Of a stretch of DNA of 64,000 bases, positions 11,333 to 22,560 are shown piece by piece (within the stretch, counting starts at the first letter, position 1; every line of letters starts with the position of its first letter). Below the pieces are notes generated by a model. That model was not told the origin of the DNA. It ran no database searches and worked only from the letters and a program-made list of their open reading frames with translations. Location: NCBI GenBank assembly GCA_035578905.1, contig JAQJVL010000001.1, forward strand, positions 5,579,992 through 5,643,991, read 5' to 3'. The position numbers and the translations under genes are program-made. Source of the DNA: Stictocephala bisonia (Eukaryota; Arthropoda; Insecta; Hemiptera; Membracidae).

Positions 11333-12029
11333 ATATATAAAAACAATATTTATTCACCTAGTAGTATATAAATACAAGAATATATACACATTCCTTAAAC
11401 TCCATTAAGGAGATTGTCAACAATATGTACACAAACACCAAAAGTGTGTAAGCATTGAGCTCTGTTGTTACACCAAAAGCTGTATGTCTAATAACACTTT
11501 ACCAGTCTGTACCTAGGGATATTGGCTGTTACACTACTTTTTAAGTTTTCAACGTGTGCTTCTTGGAAGCAAGGACATCAATATTGTTTTCTAAGAGAGT
11601 TTTCTATAAAAACTAAACCCTCTACATTTTAATGGCGGAAATCCAAAACATAACTTATATTTAAATAAGTTTGCTGACTCTACGAAGGGCCGATTTCTTT
11701 TTTAGCAGCTGACATTACTGGGAGATCATACAAGGGGCAATTCAGTAATCAAATTATTTTTAGCTTATTGATAATTGCGGGCGTAAACAACATCATCCCG
11801 CAAAAATACTAGAAAACCTACAATTTACCCACAGTAGCAGGTTTGGTTCTTTCTCTAGAACCATAAAAAAAACTTGGAAATAGCGCTGGGCTGCATCTGA
11901 AACCTATTGACATAGAAAAACACATTGTCGGCTTATCTAAGTCAAACCGAAAACCTCCTGACAAAAAGTGTGTATACAACCTGAATGATATTAAGAGAAG
12001 CCCAAAGCCACCGTTAGAAGTTTCAAGGC
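11333..12029. other. No clear gene; possible LINE 5' part
   Basis: From about 11690 the DNA is less AT-rich and may be the upstream, unrecognisable part of the Jockey-like LINE that follows. Confidence 0.35.
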
Positions 12030-13740
12030 CTTTCACTCTCCGAAAGCAGAATGGAGCGGTCGCGGCTCTGACAGTTCGGTTGGTAGCCAGACAGACATCG
12101 AACCAGAATTTCTAAAACGTGCTGATACTAAAGTAAAATATAGACTACTATTAGTAATAGTCTTTAATACCATACTGTTAAGTGGTAATACGCCAAAATC
12201 TTTTAAAATATCTAAATAAAATGCTGTTTTGAAGTCAGGTAAATAACCAGAACCAGCCAAAATCTACCATCATGTAGCGTCCGCAATAAGTTACTGGATA
12301 GACTGATTTATACCAAAATACCACATATTCTCGATGACAGCATCCCTATTATACAAGCTGTGTTCATACCTCTTGAAATTGTCATAACCATGTACTTTTT
12401 TTGGCATATTTAATTGAGAAAGGGTTCGAAAAAAAAGAAAAAAAAATCTGAAGCATTCATAGATATTACAGCAGCCTATTTCTGTCACAGTTTAAAAAAA
12501 AATCCTGTTACTTAGTTGTCACAACTTAATCCGTTTCAAGCATTGTTGCGATTTCTAAATTTCACCCTCAGCAACAAGTTAGTTAGTGAACATTTTTCTA
12601 GTTCACAGAGGTCGTTTTGTTCAACCTTAATGATAGACTGCCACAAGGCCTTGTTTGTGTCCCTCTTTTATTCTATGTATACACTGCCGACATTCACATA
12701 ACAAAGTTTTAAACATTCATATATTCATATGATATTGATCTCACAACTCATCACGAGGACGTATCAAAAACAGAAAGAACGCTTACACTTGATCTAGCCA
12801 CCCTCAATAATCATACTTTACAGTGTTTAGAACCTGAAAGTTAAAAGTCAAAATAACAAAGACAGAAGTAGCCTGCTTTCGCCTGAATAATAGACTAACT
12901 AATCGAATATTGAAGTTATTTTTCAATGTTGTACGGCTGAAACATAATTAGCACTCAACAGTAGCTAAAGTGAGATCCAAAACTAAAATTGTTTAAGAAC
13001 TTGCTGGATCATCGTGGAGAGCCAACGCACAAGTCCTGCGTACTAGAGCATTGTTGCTGGCTTACTCCACTGCTGAATAGTGTGCTGCCGTGTGACTTAA
13101 CAGTACGAGCGGTTGATATACAAGGCTGATAGATTATGAGGGCTATCAGTGGATCCCTCATTGCAACGTGAAGCACAGTGGAGGACCAGTGCTGTGCAAC
13201 ATAGGTCCTCCGCATATAAGACGCAATGAGGCACCTCTCACAGAGTTAAAAAATATCATTTATACTTTGAATCACCCCATTTTGCAAGATATACACAAAG
13301 TTCTGGTTAACTTAAAACTAAAGCAATTCCCTTTTGACTAGCTTGCCAGTAATATCAAACATATGTTCACTGAAAACCAAATACGCATTAACTTTGGATA
13401 TGTTTAACGGTCGAAACACTTTTCTGCTGTCAGCCCCTATGACTGTCTTTGGAGGAATGAACCTTTCTCGTAAAGAATTGACAGTTTAAAGTTGCTTATG
13501 CGTGGGTGAGAGAAGATGGCAAATTCTGGAGATATAAGTTGGGAAAGGCAAATGATGAATAATGTGAATGTGGAGTCGAAGTTCAAACTACGTATCACAT
13601 ATTTTTTTAAGATCGCCCATTGCGTTCTTGTCGGGGAGGGATTATCCGGTCTTTATTCAATCGGATAAGCAGGTGTTGAATGGTTACGAAGCCTGGATTA
13701 AGCTCTGTGATGGGAGATCGATATCTAAACACTAAGACAC
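12030..13740 (+). pseudogene. Decayed Jockey-like LINE reverse transcriptase
   Basis: Pieces of a non-LTR retrotransposon ORF2 occur in the right order on the plus strand, across several frames with many stops. They are: a finger-like piece ending HILDDSIPIIQA (about 12310-12355); SEAFIDITAAY (about 12446-12479), which matches the family's palm aspartate motif; RLPQGLVCVPLLFYVYTADI (12635-12696), matching the LPQGSVLAP-type motif; then YSYDIDLTTHHEDVSKTE (from 12722), where the family has a YADD catalytic box. Here the box is lost. The C-terminal CECGVEVQTTYHIFF and RPLRSCRGG (13563-13640) match the family's cysteine-containing tail. These LINEs copy their RNA at nicked genomic DNA. This copy is dead. 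Assignment to Jockey-like pol rests on motif memory; the outer limits are approximate. Confidence 0.8.
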
Positions 13741-14978
13741 AAGATCTTTGTGTTTCATATTATATTTTTTAAATATTTTTTATTGGCAATTTAATTTTCA
13801 ATCCTTTTTGTTATTATATGACTTTGTAATCCATTTGATAAATATCTGGGCCTCTTTTTTTAGGAGGTGTCTAGTTCACCTAGTGATATGTAGATAATAA
13901 GGATATAAAAATGTGCAACAATGAAGATGTTTTAAGAAAGAATAATTATTCCACAGTAAAAACGTCCTTAGTGTGTATATATTTCCGTATACGCTAGCTA
14001 TGAAATGTGCGTTAGGAGTATTGGATTTATAAAAAAATGTAATGGATACAGATTTTTTAAAGAGTGACTGGTTTATTAGCGAACATTTCCACAAAAGGAA
14101 AAGTCATACTACCTCTCAAAGAAGTGTTAATCAATTTAAAAAATATCTAATTTGAATAATTCATGGCCATTGTATCCTCTTATGGACTCTAATAAATGAG
14201 TCATATGTAAATGTTATGTATATAAACAAATATACGAGTCATATGTGAATTTTATGTATATACAGAAATATACACAAAAATAAATATGGTCATATTCATA
14301 GTATCCTTGTTCAAAGGTCATGTTGAATAATTCTCAAACGGCTAGACATAGATACAGTCAAATAAGCTAAGTCAATAACCACGTTTCGGTAAACCCTGAT
14401 CCAATGTATCCAGTGCTTAATTAAATACAGAACCAATCAGAACTGTCATGTTTTGCTTGAATCAGTTAGTAACTGCCCTCACAATACATTTACCAACCAG
14501 TCGTGGTAATACCTTCTGTGCACCCGGATACCACACGTTCCAAAATATAAGTTTATTTAATATGTTTGTTCAACTTTTTTTTAATTAGTTAAACACAGCA
14601 CTGATTAGAGCATCCTTTCTTTTGGTAGAAGAGCAGTTAGTAACTCTGCCTTGTAAAGGCATTTATTTTACGTTAAAACACAACTTTACAAGTGTAACTA
14701 ACAGAATTAATGGTGTTTTTATAGTAAAAAAACTACCATTTAACTTTTATCACTTTAAATCGTATAAACCATGCTTAGAATTTGTGTATTCTAGGTTGGT
14801 ATTGTGTTAACCTTCATACAGTGAGTTTAAATATCGATGCATCAAAGTGTATAAATAGTTGTAATATATTGAATAAATAATAAAAGGTTTGGTATATTCT
14901 TTGCTTATAATTCTGATACTAAAACAAATTTTTTTTTTAAGTAGAACTTGTAGTTTCCTATTGTTGTGTATATTGTTC
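13741..14978. other. No gene seen
   Basis: AT-rich. A two-copy 39-bp tandem repeat (GAGTCATATGT... from 14196 and 14235) is the only structure noted. A 62-codon frame at 14622-14810 has no recognisable content. Confidence 0.45.
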
Positions 14979-15120
14979 GTAGAGGCTCAGTGGTTGAGAC
15001 TTAAGCCGATAGCTTCAATGTCCTAGTTTCATATCCCCAACTGGGCTAGCGGTCAGTACTTTACTCGTCGAATACGCACGTTCAGGCTTGCAAGTCCTTG
15101 TAAACTGTGTAATGGAGTTT
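14979..15120 (+). mobile_element. tRNA-derived SINE, copy 3
   Basis: Head GAGGCTCAGTGGTTGAGAC, decayed B box (TAGTTTCATATCCCC), then AGTACTTTACTCGTCGAATA, CGCACGTTCAGGCTTGCAAG. Plus strand. Same family as copies 1, 2, 4 and 5. Confidence 0.7.
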
Positions 15121-15486
15121 TAACTGTAAAATGAAATAAAATCTTTTTCCTATAGTTGTGAGCATTGATAATAAAGTAGTATAGTAACAAATTACAATAT
15201 TTTCTGTACATAATTGTGTATATTTTTATATAATGATGTTTACTCCAGAGAATCCAAAACGCGTTTTTATAACTTTCCGCCTGTATTTTGGCAACTCTGT
15301 GTCATTTGTATTTACCGTGAACCAGAGGTTATTAAAAAACCGTTTTTCCTTATTCAATAAATGCTGAGACTCGAAGCTCAAAGTTACTTTGCTTCCATAT
15401 AACAAATGAGAAACGTATCCAAAACAGGCCACTAGACGCACAAACCTGCTGCGTACGCACACCAAAAACACACTGTGCGTTAATTC

Positions 15487-15514
15487 CTCCCAATAAAAAA
15501 CAAAATATAAAAGG
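15487..15514 (+). promoter_or_regulatory. Possible CCAAT plus TATA promoter
   Basis: CCAAT at about 15489 and TATAAAAGG at 15506-15514 lie 25-33 bp upstream of a short open frame with ATG at 15539, in a locally GC-richer, CpG-containing block. Spacing is reasonable for a TATA promoter with a start near 15535. No transcript evidence. Confidence 0.3.
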
Positions 15515-15538
15515 AAATTGCCTAACTTCAAACAAACT

Positions 15539-15715
15539 ATGAAGATGGTTTCAGGATTAGCGGCAAAGAGCGTTGGTAACAATCTGTGGTGGAAGCATGC
15601 TGAGCAAACGGCAGCCGAACGCTTTTGTGAGGTTATCCCTCTCAAAAACGGCCTAGAACCAATGAGAGGGCTTCAGTCTGGAAGAAACGTACGTAAGGTC
15701 ACTAAGGGCTTTTAA
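15539..15715 (+). CDS. Possible short first coding exon, unknown product
   Basis: From ATG 15539 (context ACAAACTATGAAG) the frame reads MKMVSGLAAKSVGNNLWWKH and continues EQTAAERFCEVIPLKNGLEP before a TAA near 15713. Just upstream of the stop is AAACGTACGTAAGG, which contains good splice-donor words (GTACGT, GTAAGG), so this may be a first exon rather than a 58-residue protein. The block is GC-richer than its surroundings and has a TATA box at the right distance. I do not recognise the protein and see no second exon. A competing 139-codon frame runs antisense (15226-15645). Either could be chance. Confidence 0.25.
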   Translation: MKMVSGLAAKSVGNNLWWKHAEQTAAERFCEVIPLKNGLEPMRGLQSGRNVRKVTKGF

Positions 15716-16805
15716 TTGCAGAAAACATCTCGATCTAACTCGATAGGAAAAACTCTTGTTGAATCAAATATTGGTTATTTTCTTCCTAAAGCGAAAACAT
15801 GTTTCTTATTTAAGGGGATACATTTCTGAAAAATAATAAATTTATTTTGAAAACGTATGAAATACAAACAACCTCTATTTTCCAATTACTTTTTCCAATA
15901 TTTATATTTTACTAAAATTAATCTAGCAAAACATTGTTACGCCATACAAAAAGAAAATGGCTTACTTTATCGTTTCAACGTAGGAAAATACCAGCAACCA
16001 TATTGAACAGTGTATTATATACTTCACTCTAATTATAATCAATTAAAAGTATAATAATTTTAATTTTTTTAAAATACCTGTATTAAACTAAACGTTGTGT
16101 GGTTTGCATGGTATTTTTTTTTACTAAACGACATATTATTGTTAATAGTATTAATGTTTATAGTTTGTTGTGAGTTCAAGCAATAGCTAATTATCTAACA
16201 ATAACAAAGGCGAGGTATAATCAAAAATACGTGGTCAGGAACTTGTATTCTCCAAATATTTTTCTTTTTAATTTTATTATTTTTATTTCAATACTCATCG
16301 ACACTATAAATTTTTTCTGACTATTATAAATAACATTGAATTATATTGAACAATGTACACACAGGAGATAGGAATGACAATATTATATTTTTGATTCTTA
16401 TCTGAAGTCGTTTTCAAACTATAAAGAGAGCATCTCTGTCATCATGGATACTATACTGTCATTCATTAAAACATAAGTTTATATATATATAATACTCACA
16501 TTTAAAATTTTCTATTAAATCGTTAAATTCAACGCTATATTGTCTCATTAAAAAAAACTATAACTAAAGCAAAAACAACAGCTAACAGTTAATGTCAGAC
16601 TAATCCACAGCAAAGTGTGTCCGAGTTTAACTCCTCAGTTACAAAAATGAAAATTTCCGTTGTTACTTAAATTAAATAATCCCTAAAAGATTTAAATTTA
16701 TTAATAGTTTTGTTAAACGTTGCTTAAATTTTAACCTAACTTGGTAACCGCTTTTTTTTGTAAGTTTGGAGTCACTTCTTTAGCTATCTGAATATTTATT
16801 CATAC
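15716..16805. other. No gene seen
   Basis: AT-rich DNA without ORFs, arrays or hairpins that I can support. Confidence 0.5.
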
Positions 16806-16810
16806 ACTGA

Positions 16811-16968
16811 GCCAACATGTATTGGCTCATTGGCTGAAGCTTCGGACTGAAAAAGGCAATGTTCAAGGTTCGAATCCCAAACTAAGATACCGATCTGTAC
16901 TTTACTCGTTGAATAAAGTTTACGCACAGGTTTTCAGGCCCATTCGAGTTGGTGGGTTAATTTGTATG
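16811..16968 (+). mobile_element. tRNA-derived SINE, copy 4
   Basis: Head ATTGGCTCATTGGCTGAAGC, intact-looking B box (AAGGTTCGAATCCC), then TGTACTTTACTCGTTGAATA and TACGCACAGGTTTTCAGGCC. Plus strand; the longest of the five copies. Confidence 0.8.
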
Positions 16969-17139
16969 CAACAAAAATTATAATAAAAATGACATAATTT
17001 TGAAAAAAGGATATGTACATAAAAAACTAACTATATATCAAAGGTAATACTTAATGAATGTGACTATGTTTATAAAGAAAACCGACAATGACTAAATACT
17101 AAATAAGTAATTACTTCAAATTATTAACGTGTTTTTTTC
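16969..17139. other. No gene seen
   Basis: AT-rich flank of the next array. Confidence 0.4.
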
Positions 17140-18010
17140 TTGGGAGGCCTTAGATTCATGTCCAATAGTTTTCTTGGGAAACTTGGGATTCATCCATAAC
17201 AGTTTGTGTTAGAAGGCCTGGGATTTATGTATAATAGTATATGTTGGCAGGCCTGGCATTCAAGTATAATAGTTTGTGTTGGTGGGCCTGGGTTTCATGT
17301 ATAATAGTATGTGTTGGTGGGCCTGGAATTCATGTATAATAGTATGTGTTGGCAGACCTGGGATTCAAGTATAATGGTATGTGTTGGCAGACCTGGGATT
17401 CATGTGTAATAGTATGTGTTGGCAGGCCTGTGATTCATGTATAATAGTATGTGTTGGCAGGTCTGGGATTCACGTATAATAGTATGTGTTGGCAGGCCTG
17501 GGATTCAAGTATAATAGTTTGTGTTGGTGGGCCTGGGATTCATGTATAATAGTATGTGTTGGCAGGCCTGGGATTCATGTATAATAGTATGTGTTGGTAG
17601 GTCTGTGATTCATGTATAATAGTATGTGTTGGCAGGCCTGGGATTCAAGTATGATAGTTTGTGTTGGTGGGCCTGGGATTCATGTATAATAGTATGTGTT
17701 GGCAGGCCTGGGATTCAAGTATAATAGTTTGTGTTGGTGGGCCTGGGATTCATGTATAATAGTATGTGTTGGCAGGCCTGGGATTCATGTATAATAGTAT
17801 GTGTTGGCAGGCCTGGGATTCAAGTATAATAGTATGTGTTGGTGGGCCTGGGATTCAAGTATAATATAAATAGTGTATCCTCTGAGACCTGTGATTAATA
17901 TTTAATAGTTTGTTTTGGGAGGCCTTGATTCATGCCGAATAGTTATTATTAGGAGGCCTGGGATTCATGTATAATAGAGTTTCTTGGGACGCCTGGGATT
18001 TATGTCCAGC
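17140..18010. repeat. 35-bp minisatellite, over 20 copies
   Basis: The unit begins GGCCTGGGATTCATGTATAA and ends TAGTATGTGTTGGCA. It repeats every 35 bp (for example 17530 and 17565). Two subtypes alternate: TTGGCAGG with ATGTATAAT, and TTGGTGGG with AAGTATAAT. Units decay towards 18090. This unit is unrelated in sequence to the 36-bp family that starts about 130 bp further on. Confidence 0.95.
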
Positions 18011-18134
18011 ACCAAGTACCAAAGTAAAATTATGTCCACTAATTTTACTTTGGTGGTCTCAGATTCATGCCCCATAGTATGTTTTGGGAGGTTATGACAA
18101 AAATTATTTGACTTAATCCTATAGCTTTGAGCTT

Positions 18135-18480
18135 ACATTACAACCACCCATTCGCTTACGGTGGTATTAGCCCAATAACCCACCCACGCGTCCATACACG
18201 TATGGTGGTATTGACCCACCCACCCGCCAATACACGTATGGTGGTATTGACCTATCCACCCACCAATACACGTATGGTGGTATTGACCTACCCACCCGCC
18301 AATACACGTATGGTGGTATTGACCCACCCACGCGCCCATACACGTATGGTGGTATTGATCCACATGCCAGCCCATACACGAACCGTGGTATTGACACACC
18401 CACCCGCCCATACACGTAAGGTGATATTAGCGCGCTCACTCACCTATACAACGTGGTATGACCCACTCACCCTCCCAGCA
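18135..18480 (-). repeat. 36-bp G-rich minisatellite family, site 2 (reverse orientation)
   Basis: About nine units with CCCACCCGCCAATACACGTA and TGGTGGTATTGACC, the reverse complement of the G-rich unit seen elsewhere. Period 36 bp, so three or more frames stay open on both strands. None is credible as a gene. Confidence 0.93.
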
Positions 18481-19706
18481 TAAGCAGAGCTAGCATTCTA
18501 TTTAACCATAGCAGATATATACAGTCAATAAATATCCTTGCCACCTGTCATATGAACACACAGTTCCCAACGTACTTCGACAAAAGCTTTATATGGTACC
18601 CACCTTAAATGAAATAGTTCTTGCAGGGTCCGTTTCTATGAAGGATCTAGCGTTGCTTGTATGTGTGTTCAATGTGTCAAGTGGTATTGACCTCACGTAC
18701 ACAAAATAGGCTTATAAAAGATAATTACATATATACAAATATTATACTATTTTCAGTAATATCTTCTTTTATTGTTTTATGAAACATTCAATTCAATATA
18801 TAACCATGTAATTATAAGTTTATTTGTTAGTTAAAATACACGTTCATTTCAAATTAAATTTGTCATTGTTTACTGGATTGACATCTCAGTATCTGAGGCT
18901 TGTATATGAACATTCTTAGTTCAGTCATTCTGTTACATTAATTGAAGTTATATTTCACATATTAAAAAAAGTTGTTGTGTTTTTGTTTAATGTATACAAC
19001 ATGCATTTGCCAGTCTAGGCCTGATATATGAATTGGAAAGGAAAGTTCCTTGAAAATACCAGCTAAATTTTATATTTATAAATCTTTTAATATGTGTTTA
19101 TTATGGAATATATAACAATTAATAATAAGGTAATGAAATAATTAATAACTTAGATCATGGTTATCATCCTTGGGTTTATTTAAAATACTAAATATATACA
19201 CGTTGAATCGTTGCCCTCATTTTAAGCGCTCTTTATCAGTTGTATCAATACGCGGTGAGGCTTCACTACATCACCTCGTTTTAAGGTTATGTATTTTACT
19301 TTGTTAGACAAATGATTAAGTGATTTCTTACATGTATAAGACATACATTGTTAGAAATAAAAAAAATTAAACGTAATCATAAAAAAATCATTTGTGGAAT
19401 TTTATTATACTGAGAATCGTATGTATAGAAATAGAATTATTTTACTGTTGAAACTTGTTTCCGAACATTACGAACACAATTTCCATAGATGAATAGCTTT
19501 CACTGTGCTGGATGTGTCCCATTTTAATCTTGTGATCTACGACAGTAAGGTGACACGAGCAGGGATCCGGTGACAAATTACACCATAAGAGAGAAAAGCT
19601 TTTAGGGAGTGAGTTTTAACAATGCACTTTATAGATGATCATTCTCATATAACTTATCATTAGATTATTTAATACAACATTTATATAATTATTATATTTT
19701 GAGATG
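18481..19706. other. No gene seen
   Basis: AT-rich. A small hairpin-capable GC patch (GGTGAGGCTTCACT) lies near 19255. Nothing else. Confidence 0.45.
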
Positions 19707-19744
19707 GATAAAATAGTCCAGATGAGCCTTTGGACTATTTTATC
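19707..19744. other. Perfect 14-bp inverted repeat (hairpin)
   Basis: GATAAAATAGTCCA at 19707-19720 and its exact reverse complement at 19731-19744, with a 10-base loop. It directly abuts the CCTAA run. Confidence 0.9.
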
Positions 19745-19761
19745 CTAACCTAACCTAACCT
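19744..19761 (-). repeat. Short telomere-like (CCTAA)3 run
   Basis: CCTAACCTAACCTAACCT, equal to (TTAGG)n on the minus strand, the usual arthropod telomere unit. Only three to four units, so an interstitial relic or chance. Confidence 0.6.
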
Positions 19762-20445
19762 TTCATACAATACTGCCAAAACCAGTAAAAGAATATATTG
19801 AGTAAACAAATTTTACAATTTTTGTTTTTACACATTTAAAAGTTTCGTATCTTAAGATTACAAAAAGATGTATACACGCGTATACTCGTTTGTTGTTGTT
19901 AAGCTGAATTAGCTTTTTTCAGCTAAAGGTGGAGAATGTTTATAAAACGTACTATCAAGTATACTTTAATCCTTACATTTAATTAAGCGAACATACAATT
20001 CACTTAAATTTATTAATATTTATATACATTTTGGAAATGTTTGAAGGCATGTTGACATTATTTTGTAAGAACTAATATATTAAAACAGTAAACTATTGTA
20101 TTTTGTTGTCATTTCCTCATTCCATACAAAATTATTATATCTAACATCCATTTACAAACATTATTATTCTAAATTATAAGGTGAGTTATGATTTTAATTA
20201 TTGTAAGACATTACTCATTCACGCCACCTCTAAGCAAAGGTTATTATTGACATTTAAATATACGAATTCACCAATATAGTATTTACAAAACCTTATTGGA
20301 AGGAGAAACATAAAACTAGATGCCAGTTTGCCTGTGCTTACTTCAACACTTCCACGTAACTACTGTATAATATTACATTATTGGTATTTTATTTCATGTA
20401 AATAGCGTATAATTTTTTTTGTATATTTCACTTACTAAGTCACAT
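19762..20445. other. No gene seen
   Basis: AT-rich, no supported feature. Confidence 0.5.
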
Positions 20446-20575
20446 GGGCCTGCAGGCCTGTGCGTGACATTTATTCAAAGAGTGAAATAACGTTTGTTAG
20501 CTCAGTTGGGAATTCGAACCTTGGACAATGCACTTTGCAGGTTCGAAGACTAAGCCACTGAGCCACCATGGCATT
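20446..20575 (-). mobile_element. tRNA-derived SINE, copy 5
   Basis: On the minus strand: head GGTGGCTCAGTGGCTTAG, B-box-like GGTTCGAATTCC, then TTCACTCTTTGAATAAATGT and CACGCACAGGCCTGCAGGCC. One of the best-kept copies of the family. Confidence 0.8.
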
Positions 20576-20958
20576 TCTCTGAACAATATTAAGTAAATAT
20601 ATAAATAGATTTACGTTGATGGAACTTTATGTAATAAAATATTACAAAACACCTAATGATAGTTATATTTAAAAATAGATAGTACAACATAAACTAAATT
20701 TTGAGGTTTTGAGAATCTTAATAGTGTGGAGAAAATGGTGGTAGTTGTAAATAAATTTGTCAGGTTTGAAATAAAAAAATTTTTATTGATTGAATTTACT
20801 TTTGTACAAATTGATGAAACAACTAATGACAATTAATAATTAAATTAACATCATTAGTAGGAACTTAATATTAAGTAAATCAATTTAAGGTTCATAATTA
20901 GGGATAGTTATCAGCAAACATAGGCCTACTCGTGTAACTCTACTCAGTACATAGTATG

Positions 20959-21312
20959 TCAGGTCGTTCGCCCAACTGACGAGCGAGTCTGGACGAGTCT
21001 GGACCAACCACAAGCCGGTCCTACTACTAATGCTTGGCGAAGCCCTACATGCTGCATCACTTCAAGACGCACAGGACAAGTGATACATTGGAAGATTTTT
21101 GTGTGGTGTGAGTGAGAGTTTAGTTTGAGAGTTTGTTTAGGGTGGCTGGGAGGGACAGAGGAGTGTGTGTAGGTGATACTAATATTGCAATGTAAGATAT
21201 TGACGAGGATACAAGGTATTCTTGGTTTCATCATGGACAATGAATTGTTTGTGTTGCATGGTGGCCAGTGGTCGAGAGAGCGAATTCCAGGATAATCCAA
21301 AAGTTTGAACAC
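20959..21312 (-). other. Unassigned open frame in a GC-richer block
   Basis: A 117-codon frame on the minus strand. The block 20960-21300 is clearly less AT-rich than its flanks. The product is His/Ser/Pro-rich in the middle (HSHHTK) and Cys/Arg/Val-rich towards the end. I recognise no domain. The plus strand carries GTGTGAGTGAGAG-type purine-rich sequence that could explain the openness. Could be an exon or transposon piece. Confidence 0.2.
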
Positions 21313-22134
21313 GTGGTATCCACTTAAATTTTTGCTATTTATAGAGATTCCACTGTAGTTGATTTGTCTGTTAATATATTAGTCTTTAACTTGAACAAAT
21401 ATATATTTATCTTAATATTTTTTTAATTTTAAGACCAATAAATTTAAATTTAAATCCATGCACAGCTGACAAACAATGATGAAAATAAAATTTGGTAGAA
21501 TCCAAAGAAGTTACTCCTCGATATAATGTTTCTAATCCTCATCGTTGCTGAAATTGTGGATGTATATTTTTTCTTTAAATAACCCCATAAGAAAAAAGTG
21601 CCACAGTTGAACCCGGAGATCGTGGTAGTCAATCGAAAAAATGTCCTTCCATGACTGAATATCAGGCTTATCAATTAGATGAAAATGAAACAAATACTAC
21701 GTGGTTCGTATTCCATGTTAAGCTGTAAATCCCCGTAGTTCATTTAGCTACTGGGCGATTAATAAATAGCTCTTTTTGAGAAATAAATGAACTTGGTAAC
21801 TATTAATTCACTCAGTCATCTATCATCCACTCTCATCACATTCATACACCACTCGCTCATATTCGCCAACATCTGTATGAATAGCGTTTTACAAATGAAT
21901 AATAACACTAATAAGTCAGAGTAATTGCAATTGAATTTCTGGTTTGAACTGTGTATAGTTTGTGCGTAAACTAAAACCTCATTATAACGACTAATCGTTA
22001 TGAATAAATGAATGACATTAAATTGTTCAGATTAATTGTTGTCCATATTTTTAGTGTGTATACACAGTTATGAATCTACGATAAAATCGCTTGTTATACC
22101 TGGCTAAAGGTGGTCATAAATAATTATCGTTGGG
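21313..22134. other. No gene seen
   Basis: AT-rich. A 74-codon minus frame at 21450-21674 has no recognisable content. Confidence 0.45.
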
Positions 22135-22190
22135 GGTGCGACAAAAGCGCGCGTCCCCAAACCTCTCCGGGCGCGCTATTTTGTCGCACC
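22135..22190. other. GC-rich hairpin with CpG-rich arms
   Basis: GGTGCGACAAAAGCGCGC on the left mirrors GCGCGCTATTTTGTCGCACC on the right, with about 18 bases between. It is sharply GC-rich in an AT-rich region. It looks like two abutting terminal inverted repeats of a DNA transposon (a solo-TIR footprint or minimal MITE), or a structured RNA site. Confidence 0.8.
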
Positions 22191-22480
22191 TCAAACTACC
22201 TGATCTATCCAGTCCTTATCCAGTCCTACCTGGCTCTGGTGAAGTTGTGATATACTGCTTACGTGCCACTTATTTTGTACTGTTGATAAATAGAATGAAA
22301 TAAAACATATACGTAAATTTGTAATCTGGATTTTTTTCAATTCAATAATAATAAATTGTACATACTCTTAATTTTAACCATACCACCTAAGTTACCAATT
22401 ATTAGAGCTCCAATTATGGAAAAGGAAAATGAATAAACTCGACCGATTACACAATAAAACATGTATTTGGTACAAAATTC

Positions 22481-22560
22481 TGATAAAATACCATTGTACG
22501 TGTATGGATGGGCGGGTGGATCAATACCACTGAACGTGTATGGATGGATGAGGGGGTCCT
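22481..22560 (+). repeat. 36-bp G-rich minisatellite family, site 3
   Basis: Two units: ACCATTGTACGTGTATGG, GGGCGGGTGGATCAATACCA, ending in GAGGGGGTCC. Confidence 0.85.

Noticed and set aside
13009..13215. 68-codon minus ORF inside the Jockey-like remnant
   Set aside because: It is antisense to a recognisable decayed LINE, so a shadow.
18127..18483. 118-codon plus ORF and 90-92-codon minus ORFs
   Set aside because: The 36-bp period is divisible by 3, so frames stay open on both strands. The peptides are 12-residue repeats with no protein character.
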